This document shows, in pieces, positions 45,197 to 52,751 of a stretch of 55,499 bases of DNA. The stretch is taken from NCBI GenBank assembly GCA_028284485.1, contig JANQRQ010000264.1, positions 1-55,499 of the forward strand. The letters run 5' to 3'. The notes under the pieces are model-generated. The model saw nothing but the letters and a program-made list of their open reading frames with translations, was not told the origin of the DNA and did not search any database. How positions within the stretch are numbered: the first letter of the stretch is position 1; every line of letters starts with the position of its first letter. This DNA comes from Planctomycetaceae bacterium. GTDB lineage: Bacteria > Planctomycetota > Planctomycetia > Planctomycetales > Planctomycetaceae. The position numbers were made by a program, and so were the translations under genes.

Positions 45197-47740
45197 TCAA
45201 TCAATCACTTTCTCCGCAACTTCGAGCGGGCGCGATTGCGTGAATAACGGACTTTGCACGACGTGATGCACCAATTCGCGCAGTTGATAATCGTCGTCGG
45301 CAAGGTCAGAAAGAATCCCATCGATGACCGGGCGATCGTGTACCGTCAGTGGCCGCCCCAATGCATAAGTAAGCAGCTTTTCGGTCAAACAATGCGCAAA
45401 TTGGTCGGTCCTTGTAAGCAAGGCCTGCCTGAGCCCCGAAACATCTTCAAAATGGTGCCCGTCCGGAAGTTCGCCGGTCGTATCTACCGGCTGAGAACGA
45501 TCTTCGTCGTAGAATTTGCGTTCGCCGCCGATTGCGTCGAAATTTTCCAGAGCAAAACCGAGTGGGTCAATTTTGCGGTGGCATTCGGCACACGTGGCGA
45601 CCGAGCGATGTTTGACAAGTTGCTCACGAATCGTCTTCGCACCGCGGACATCCGGTTCCAGCGGTTCCACATCCGGCGGTGGGGGGGACGGGGGGGTCCC
45701 GAGAATGTTCTCGAGGACCCATACTCCACGAATGACGGGAGAAGTATCGATCCCGTTCGCGGTTGCAGTCAGGACACTGGCATGACCAAGTAGCCCGCCT
45801 CGCTTCTTGGCATCGACTGTGACTTTGCGAAACGGTGAAGGTGAACTCGCTGTCGTTGCCTCATCGATGTCATTCGCATTTTCCCAGACCTCGATCAGGC
45901 CGTAATGTTTCGCCAGCGGTCGATTGACAAACGAGTAGTCGGAGTCAAGAAAGTCTCGGATCGACAGATTGTTGTCCAGCACATGGCGAAAATAAAGATG
46001 CGTTTCTCGGGCCATTGCCTCTTCCAGTTCGCCGACATAGTAGTGCTTGAACTTGCTAGAATCCGGCGGCATTTCTCCCAATTTGTAGAGTCGCAGCCAT
46101 CGGTCGGTAAAATTGCCAGCAAGAGCTTTGGCCCGTGGATCAGCGAGCATTCGCTCGGTTTCCTGGCGCAGCACATCGGGATCGGACAATCGGCCCTTGG
46201 CAGCCTGAGCCAAGAGTTGGTCGTCTGGCATACTCGACCAAAGGAAGTAAGAAAGCCGCGATGCCACAGCGAACTGATCGGCGTGCTCGACATCCGCAAG
46301 TCGAGTTGATCCATCTTCCAAGTACAGAAAACTGGGCGAACACAAGACGGCCTTCAGGGCCGCTTTGATTGCCGGTAGATAATTCTCTCCAGACTGTTGT
46401 CGCTGTTCTACCATTTGCACCAGCGACGCGATTTCGTGCTCCGTGGCAGGCCGACGGAAGGCTCGACTGGCGAAACGGGTCAAGACTTCGCGTGTACGTT
46501 GTGGAGCAATCGGCTCGTCGCCAAAAATGGCGCGATGACCGGCCGGAGGCCATCGATCATAGAACGGGCCTTCGAGTTCCACGTCAAAAATCCGGATCTG
46601 GGGAGTCTTGATCGCTTGGCAAACTTCCCACCAGTTGCTGTAAACCAGCTTGATGGGAAACAGATCCGGATACTTTCGATGAATCGGATGCGGCAACGTC
46701 TTGAAGAAGTACGGTCCGTTTTGATACGTCATACGAGGCTGGTAACCCTTGTCCAGCCAGATTTTGCACTCCATCCACTCCGGTACATCGTCCGGCAAAT
46801 CGAAGACATGCAGCGTTCGCTCGATCGATTGCCGCAGATGGAGAGTGCCGAACTTCTGCGATCCGGAGACTAAAGCCAACCGAATGGGCTCTTCGGGATC
46901 GGTTCCGATCAGTTCGAGATCGTCATAGGGATGTTGCCGGTGCAGCCCACTCGCTTTGACGCGCATCACGTAATGCCCGTCGTGAGGGACCCCCTCTTTG
47001 ATGTCATCTAAGGGTCGATAACTAAATCGTTCTTTGGTTCCCCCAAAGATCGATTGGTATTCGCGGGTATGCCGCCGTTCATCCGTCACCCAACCGGAAT
47101 GGGCATTTGTCGTCCGATCAAAGGGAGGGGCCATGTGGAGCAATTTGGATTCGGGTTGGGGCCCCACCTTGACGACTTTCTCGATGATTTCGTCAGCAGC
47201 TCGCAGGTAGTGCTCCAAGAGATACGAGCTGGTGACCAGCGTGTCTCCAACGTTGTCGAATCCTTCGTACTGATCATCTTTGGGAAAGCCAATCGTGGGA
47301 TCGTATGTGGTCATGTCGACATGTAACAGATCGCGAATCGTGTTGCGGTACTCCCGGCTGTTCAACCGTCTTAAAACCGGTTTTTTGGCGACATTTTCCA
47401 TTCGTTCGTGCGACTCAGCGAGTCGCTTCGTCAATTGCTTGATAACGCGCCGACGCTCTTCGTCCGTGGGATGTTTAGCTTCTTCGGGGGGCATTTCCCC
47501 TAAATTCAATTGGTCGAGAATGTCCTGCCAAAGGCCTAATTCGTCGTCCGTTTCAATCGTGCTGGTGAGGCAGTCGAAACGTCGGTCGGCTCGCTGCAAT
47601 TTCGGCCCGTGACACCTCTGGCAGTATTCAGTAATGAATTGGACCACGTGATCGTCATCCGCGATCGCTCGACCTGGAACGGAAACGAGCCCAATCGTGC
47701 AAATCGCGAGGACGCCAACTCTCATCGGTATTGCGGTCAT
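45197..47740 (-). CDS. DUF1592/DUF1587/DUF1588/DUF1585/DUF1595 (PSD-type) exported heme protein
   Basis: The 847-residue protein has a signal peptide and an N-terminal cytochrome-like CXXCH (Cys40, Cys43, His44). 'VLRRLNSREYRNTIRDLL' is the DUF1587 opening. It then shows the planctomycete order DUF1595, DUF1592 ('RLSYFLWSSMPDDQLL'), DUF1588 ('CAECHRKIDPLGFALENFDAIG'), and DUF1585 ('YALGRPLTVHDRPVIDGIL'). A second CXXCH is in DUF1588. Such proteins are abundant in planctomycetes, and function is unknown. The ATG has AAGG nine bases upstream. It follows the DUF1552 gene by 18 bp and is its likely partner. Confidence 0.92.
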   Translation of the reverse strand: MTAIPMRVGVLAICTIGLVSVPGRAIADDDHVVQFITEYCQRCHGPKLQRADRRFDCLTSTIETDDELGLWQDILDQLNLGEMPPEEAKHPTDEERRRVIKQLTKRLAESHERMENVAKKPVLRRLNSREYRNTIRDLLHVDMTTYDPTIGFPKDDQYEGFDNVGDTLVTSSYLLEHYLRAADEIIEKVVKVGPQPESKLLHMAPPFDRTTNAHSGWVTDERRHTREYQSIFGGTKERFSYRPLDDIKEGVPHDGHYVMRVKASGLHRQHPYDDLELIGTDPEEPIRLALVSGSQKFGTLHLRQSIERTLHVFDLPDDVPEWMECKIWLDKGYQPRMTYQNGPYFFKTLPHPIHRKYPDLFPIKLVYSNWWEVCQAIKTPQIRIFDVELEGPFYDRWPPAGHRAIFGDEPIAPQRTREVLTRFASRAFRRPATEHEIASLVQMVEQRQQSGENYLPAIKAALKAVLCSPSFLYLEDGSTRLADVEHADQFAVASRLSYFLWSSMPDDQLLAQAAKGRLSDPDVLRQETERMLADPRAKALAGNFTDRWLRLYKLGEMPPDSSKFKHYYVGELEEAMARETHLYFRHVLDNNLSIRDFLDSDYSFVNRPLAKHYGLIEVWENANDIDEATTASSPSPFRKVTVDAKKRGGLLGHASVLTATANGIDTSPVIRGVWVLENILGTPPSPPPPDVEPLEPDVRGAKTIREQLVKHRSVATCAECHRKIDPLGFALENFDAIGGERKFYDEDRSQPVDTTGELPDGHHFEDVSGLRQALLTRTDQFAHCLTEKLLTYALGRPLTVHDRPVIDGILSDLADDDYQLRELVHHVVQSPLFTQSRPLEVAEKVID

Positions 47741-47758
47741 CGAAGAATGCCTTGCAAA

Positions 47759-49012
47759 TTATCCAGTGACGTCCATGCGTCCCGTGCTATTGCCAAATTT
47801 GTCGATTTCCAATCCGAATTGTTTCAACAAGGTGACATAAAGATTGGCAAGCGGGATGCGATCTCGTTTATCCGACGGAAGCCTGACGTGACCGGCCGGT
47901 TTCAAGCCACCGCCTGTCAGGATAATCGGCAGATCCTTGTTCGAGTGGGAGCTGCCGTTCCCCATGCCGCTTCCGAAGAGAACCATGGTTGAATCGAAGA
48001 GAGAGCCACCCGGCTCTTCAAGGCTCTTAAGCCGTCTCAGAAATCGGGAGAAACTCTCCATCTGGAATTTCTCGATGACCGTCAAACCTTCAAGATTCTT
48101 TTCGTCCTTCCCGTGGTGCGAATAGCCATGGTAGCTGTTTCGCAACCCGAGGTCGGATGTATTAAAGCCTTCGGGCATTTCCAGCGTGGCAATGCGGGTC
48201 GAATCGGTCTGCAACGCGAGGACAATGAGGTCGTAGAACACAGAGAGTGACTCGACAAATTCGCCATCTTCGGGTTCCGACATTTCTACTTGAGGTTTGG
48301 GCTGATCGATCCAGTGGTCAGCCATCTCCAGCTTTTGCTCGACCTCACGCACCGACGTGAAGTACTCGTCCAGTTTCTGCCGATCCCGGTGGCTGATGCG
48401 ATTGTTCAGACCCTGCGCATGTCCGGCGACCACATCCAAAATCGATCCTTGCAATTGGTTGCGAGCAGCCATTTGTTTTTTGACTTCCGGGGCATCGTCC
48501 ACAAACAGCATCCGGAAGACTTCGCGTGAGCTGGTCTTGACCGGCACGTTGACACCGGTGCGTGTCCAACACATTTCACAGCCACCGCCCACACCCAAAT
48601 TCAATGCGGGAAATCGCGTCTCTGTCCCGACAAACTCGGCGGCGCGTTGATCGATTGAAATATTGCCGTCGGGCATCGCGGGGGCGTCAATGGTTTTGAC
48701 CGCGGTTAAGAAGGTATCGACAACACGATGCCCTCCCGATACTCCATGGTCGAGATTCGAGTAGATCGTGAAGTCCCGGCGATGATCTTCCATCGATTCG
48801 AGCAGAACGGGCATTTCATAATCGAAACCAGTCTGCTCCGGGAAGAATCGCTCGGGAATCATGCCATAAGGATTACCGACACAGACCAAGCGTTTGAATT
48901 CGGGAACGGAATTCGAGGCTGCTCGTGCCCGCGGTTTGAAAGATTCGAGAAACGGCAATGCCAACGAAACGCCAGCGAAACGCAGGAATTGACGACGAGG
49001 AAGCTGGAGCAT
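47759..49012 (-). CDS. Tat-exported DUF1552 protein
   Basis: The 417-residue protein has a twin-arginine-like signal (LPRRQFLRFAGVSLALPF) and one DUF1552 domain. Markers are 'FKRLVCVGNPYGMIPERFFP', 'FTIYSNLDHGVSGGHRVVDTFL', 'SIDQRAAEFVG', and 'FGSGMGNGSSHSNKDLPIILTGGG' near the C-terminus. The last motif resembles part of an alkaline-phosphatase-like or sulfatase-like fold. The family is planctomycete-typical and encoded beside DUF1592. A periplasmic role together with DUF1592 is inferred from gene proximity. The gene lies 18 bp upstream of DUF1592 and 147 bp downstream of the next minus-strand gene. Confidence 0.92.
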   Translation of the reverse strand: MLQLPRRQFLRFAGVSLALPFLESFKPRARAASNSVPEFKRLVCVGNPYGMIPERFFPEQTGFDYEMPVLLESMEDHRRDFTIYSNLDHGVSGGHRVVDTFLTAVKTIDAPAMPDGNISIDQRAAEFVGTETRFPALNLGVGGGCEMCWTRTGVNVPVKTSSREVFRMLFVDDAPEVKKQMAARNQLQGSILDVVAGHAQGLNNRISHRDRQKLDEYFTSVREVEQKLEMADHWIDQPKPQVEMSEPEDGEFVESLSVFYDLIVLALQTDSTRIATLEMPEGFNTSDLGLRNSYHGYSHHGKDEKNLEGLTVIEKFQMESFSRFLRRLKSLEEPGGSLFDSTMVLFGSGMGNGSSHSNKDLPIILTGGGLKPAGHVRLPSDKRDRIPLANLYVTLLKQFGLEIDKFGNSTGRMDVTG

Positions 49013-49159
49013 GTGTTCACTCGCTCGGTTGAAGGTGGGCTACACAAGGCAGGACTGCTGTACACTATCGTGACGAATCCGATCGTGCGTGTCAACGAGA
49101 GTCAAATGGCGCGATCGATCGTTCGGTTAAGCTGTAGTTCGGCATGCGGTCGGTGATCT

Positions 49160-50734
49160 TTACTTTTGCCCGTTCCCCAATGACCGACGAAGCAAATTGT
49201 GTGTGACTTGCTGCACTCGGCTGTCCGGTCCATGTGGTCGACTCCAATGCGACCAGGGCAGCATGTGTCCGGGTGGTGAGCTGAGGCCTTGCGCCCAGAA
49301 AATTGTCGCCGCATTAAAAACGAAATTGTTCTTGGGGCCCGGATAGATCGTCGCAGTCCAATGTTGCGGCTCGACTCCCCCACGCAAAGCAGTGCCTTCG
49401 GCCACGACTTCCAATCCGGGGATATCCGCTGGCGCTCCGTGATACTCCCATCCGACAAGGCCAGGAATACTGTCACCATTCCTCAAGCCGGTCTCGCTGA
49501 ACATCCAATGGTCGGCTTTCGATACGGTCCAATCGCCTCCGCCATTGACCGGGCTAACGTTGCGTGCGCCCATCAATAGACCTTCGTCGGGGCCGGTTGA
49601 CGAGAACTCGTATTTCGATTCCACACCTTGAGCTGCCAGGCCTCCAAACCGACCAACGCGTGTTATCGTGCGATTCGGGCGGCCAGTCGCGTTACTAGTG
49701 AATGGCGTGACTCCGTTCACGGCATTGCCAGTTAAGAATAGCGCATTGACTCCCCGATCGATTATTTCCCGAACAGTGTGGTATTGCCGGACGTCCCAGT
49801 ATTCATCGTGCCCCACACTGAGAAAGGTTTTGCATGACAACCCGCGATCTGGTGTCAGCATGTCACTGTTGGAGCAATAGGTGACATCGTAACCGTGCTT
49901 TTCCAACCAGTAGGCCAGCGGAAACTCCCAACAGAGAAACTCACCAGACCCTTGTGTTTGCGGATTCTCATAAATCTGACGGTATCGCCCGTATGGACGA
50001 TCAAAGCTGACGGCCACATCCGGACCCCAATACCATTCTTCGATGCCGTCGTCATACAACGAGAACCGATCGGGCCAGCGATTATATGCCTGCCAAGTGT
50101 TGTCACTACACTGAAACAGAATATCAGCTGGTCGCTCATCTCGTACGATAAACACAACGTAGCTTTGCCAATATGATTCATCTCGCTCATGGGGTTGCGT
50201 CGTCAGACGACCCAAGTAGACGCCGCTGGTCCAATCCATAGGAATTCTCAGGCTCGTCGAGGGTTCCCAACGACACTCTCGAATGCGATTTTCCCCAATG
50301 TCTGGATCGGGTTGAACCTTGCCTTGGAATGGTCCTAGCCGAGTCATCAGCCGAGCGCCTCGACCGCCGTAGAACCCCATCCTGAAGATTTCGATCGAGA
50401 ATTCTTGGGGCGGATTTGTCGAAACCATGAACTCGATGGAATCACCGGCAACCACAGATTGTCGCGAGCAGTAGCCTTCAATCCATGGAGAGCGGAAACC
50501 AAGCCCCCCTTCGGGCGATTTGGCGACACGAACTCGGGTTAGTTGCCAATCTGATGCTCCCTCGTGTTGGTTTTCCGACACGATCGAGTGTGAATGCGTC
50601 GACTGAGGCACGTCTTGGGATGATCGACTCGAAGCAGACGCCGGATGAACGCTGCTCCCCATCGATGCTGCCAATGTCCCTGCTAACCAGCCTCTCCTGG
50701 TGAATTTGGTGCTTGGCTCGTTCGAGTCACTCAT
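49160..50734 (-). CDS. N,N-dimethylformamidase large-subunit-like Tat-exported protein
   Basis: The 524-residue protein has a Tat-like signal (FTRRGWLAGTLAAS) and a Ser/His-rich linker. The core resembles the C-terminal domain of the N,N-dimethylformamidase beta subunit (DUF6605-type): 'IEIFRMGFYGGRGARLM', 'DILFQCSDNTWQAYNRWPD', 'LCWEFPLAYWLEKHGYDVTYCSNSDM', 'LSVGHDEYWDVRQ', and 'GNAVNGVTPF'. The histidine and tyrosine residues of 'SVGHDEYW' are typical of the family. The natural amide substrate is unknown; export makes formamide-type substrates uncertain. AGGGG six bases before the ATG supports the start. It may be co-transcribed with the two genes downstream (minus strand). Confidence 0.9.
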   Translation of the reverse strand: MSDSNEPSTKFTRRGWLAGTLAASMGSSVHPASASSRSSQDVPQSTHSHSIVSENQHEGASDWQLTRVRVAKSPEGGLGFRSPWIEGYCSRQSVVAGDSIEFMVSTNPPQEFSIEIFRMGFYGGRGARLMTRLGPFQGKVQPDPDIGENRIRECRWEPSTSLRIPMDWTSGVYLGRLTTQPHERDESYWQSYVVFIVRDERPADILFQCSDNTWQAYNRWPDRFSLYDDGIEEWYWGPDVAVSFDRPYGRYRQIYENPQTQGSGEFLCWEFPLAYWLEKHGYDVTYCSNSDMLTPDRGLSCKTFLSVGHDEYWDVRQYHTVREIIDRGVNALFLTGNAVNGVTPFTSNATGRPNRTITRVGRFGGLAAQGVESKYEFSSTGPDEGLLMGARNVSPVNGGGDWTVSKADHWMFSETGLRNGDSIPGLVGWEYHGAPADIPGLEVVAEGTALRGGVEPQHWTATIYPGPKNNFVFNAATIFWAQGLSSPPGHMLPWSHWSRPHGPDSRVQQVTHNLLRRSLGNGQK

Positions 50735-51490
50735 TTGGCGCCCCTATCGGAAAATTCTCGGCGGTCTGACTGGTCGACTGTGATTCGCCCCCAACTATTT
50801 TAATCGAAGGAACGCCATTTCGCGCGATTGAATCGAGCGCGCATCGGAACGTCGATGTGGTCAATGTGAACACAGATTCCTCGGGCAGACGCACGGCCCA
50901 TTGGCAACTGCGAAACGGACCAACGGAACTGACCCAGTTGCACCGTGACAGAGATTGGCATGGTTCGTGCGGTTGCCGGCGTGCTGTATTTCCGTACGTA
51001 GCCCATTCATCGAGCTGTGAGTCAAGGTTCATCTGTGAGCGGTTGCATTCACGACTCATTGGCTTCGGCAGACTCGTACAACGCAATATTCGCAACGATT
51101 ACGGATCGAATGTGTCTCATTCCTCGGGCAACGATTACGCGCCATACCACGCCACTCGATCCGACAGTCGGCGTGAAATTAGGCGACTAACCCAAGAATG
51201 GGGCATTAGGAAGGGACGCGACAGGAAAGCGAAACCGTTTGAGCAGATTGCGGGTCGCGAAACGCTGCCGGCTTGAAAGCGACGGAGGCCCGGATTGCGT
51301 CTGGGTCGCTCGCGATTCCAATCAAATTTCGCCATTTCGCATCTGGAAAACTGGCCGGTGACGCGGTTGCATCCTCAGATTGCAGGCCAACTTGCCGAGG
51401 TCTGGGACGGATACTTTGCCAGATCGTTAGGATCGTCAATAACTGGGGTAAAAAGAGTCGCAAGTTTTGAGACTCGGGCATTCTAAGCCG

Positions 51491-51519
51491 TTGAAATTTT
51501 GAATCGTGTATTTTATATT
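51491..51519 (+). promoter_or_regulatory. Sigma-70-like promoter candidate
   Basis: TTGAAA (51491-51496), a 17-base spacer, then TATATT (51514-51519). It lies in an A+T-rich part of the gap about 1.2 kb before the synthase start. A weaker pair (TTGAAG, 16 bases, TAATAA) begins at 51537. The distance to the gene is long, so this may drive a leader or small RNA. Confidence 0.3.
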
Positions 51520-52522
51520 CAAATGCATAAGTGGGTTTGAAGATTACAACGTGGGTCGTAATAAGCAAGCATTCTGCAGATTTGCAAGCAGAAAAGGCTT
51601 ATTTATCAGCCGGTTTGCTGTAATTAATTGATGCTGGCTAATTCATTCTGGATTGATTGCGCTGGGACAGCAAATTCGGTGGGATAGTTGCGGCAGGCCG
51701 CGGTTTCGGCGTTCATAGCAACGATGCTGTTGCGCCTGTGCATTGTTCCGCATGGTCGTGTCTTCATCCCATCCATCGATGTCAGTTCAAAAACAACGAG
51801 AAAAGCACCAATGAACTGAGCTGAGCGGCATGGACGCGATGCCTCAATCCTAACGGTTTGTCGCATTTGAGCGAAATCCGATGCCGCGAAACGAGTTTCG
51901 ATTGATTGACCACGACGCGACTTTGTGAAGTATTTGGGACCGATATTGGGTTTGATCAAGCATTCGAAGGTGCGAGGAACGTTTCGCCAGCACGGCAATT
52001 GTTTTTGAAAGTGCACTTTATCCGACCGAACGCCTTCGCGTTGATCGTTTGATCTTGGGCGTGATCTGACCGATGACCGAAAGACGGTGCGAGATGAAGG
52101 CCTCATGACGGGGCTTTCGTATGGACTGAATCCGGCGTGACTCAGTTGATATTCACCACTCTTTTGTCCATCAGCTGATCTCCCCTTGATTACCCCAATA
52201 CCCAGGGTTAACTTGTTAGATTGAGGAGTGGGAAGCCTGCTTCTAGTGGGGGGAATTCCAAGGCTGGGCAAGAGGAATTCAAGCGATATGTGACGGACCA
52301 CCAACCTGTTTGAGTTTAGCGAATTGCACAGTATTGGTGCGGCAATCAGGCAAAACTGAGCCGTTCGAATTCGAACTGCGGAGCGCGGGCTCTACGCCAA
52401 AAGCTAGTGCAACGGTAATCAGGTTGGGAAGGAAAACTGCAATTCGCTTGGGTGAGCGATGAAAACCGGACGGTAATCATCTCGGACTTCGTCTCCTCCC
52501 AGACCAATCGAATCATCGAAAT

Positions 52523-52536
52523 GAATGCATGCATTC
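52523..52536. promoter_or_regulatory. 14-bp perfect palindrome, operator candidate
   Basis: GAATGCATGCATTC reads the same on both strands. It lies 215 bp before the synthase start. Dimeric regulators often bind such sites; chance occurrence cannot be excluded. Confidence 0.3.
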
Positions 52537-52664
52537 GTCTCGACATTGATTCGAACCGCAGTTTCGACTCCGAAACGATTTGCGTCAATAGAACGGAAGG
52601 ATTCACGTAATCCGGCAAATTGCAGCACAACGGACGATTTGGACACTGACTGTTTGACTTCTGA

Positions 52665-52680
52665 TCGCTGTTTTCAGCGA
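52665..52680 (+). repeat. Small hairpin in the synthase leader
   Basis: TCGCTG and CAGCGA form a six-base stem around TTTT, about 70 bp before the start codon. It may shape the mRNA leader. Confidence 0.25.
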
Positions 52681-52751
52681 GTCAGAATTTGTATTCCGCG
52701 GTGGCGATCACCGCAAAGTTTAATTTTTCCTCACAAGGCCTGGAGTTCCAG

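Larger units (their letters stand above)
50735..52751. other. Large gene-poor region upstream of the synthase gene
   Basis: About 2 kb separate the formamidase-like gene from the synthase. The ORFs here are short or Arg/Ser-rich and none has a domain or signal that I can recognise. The longest runs 226 codons on the minus strand (51624-52304). A locally A+T-rich stretch lies at 51480-51640 with a promoter-like pair. A 14-bp perfect palindrome lies at 52523-52536 and a small hairpin at 52665-52680. It may be a long regulatory leader or a decayed gene remnant. Confidence 0.5.

Noticed and set aside
45185..45198. GATTCG/CGAATC inverted repeat at the ABC-F/DUF1592 convergence
   Set aside because: The loop would be two bases, too tight for a stable hairpin, and there is no T-run.
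50857..51276. 139-codon open frame on the plus strand near the formamidase-like gene
   Set aside because: No recognisable motif, Arg- and Ser-rich composition and overlapping frames on the other strand. Probably non-coding.
51624..52304. 226-codon open frame on the minus strand in the gap before the synthase
   Set aside because: Composition is Arg/Ser/Pro-rich with no domain, signal or helix pattern. It has no clear ribosome-binding site, and other frames in the gap are also open. I treat it as a chance frame, with low certainty.
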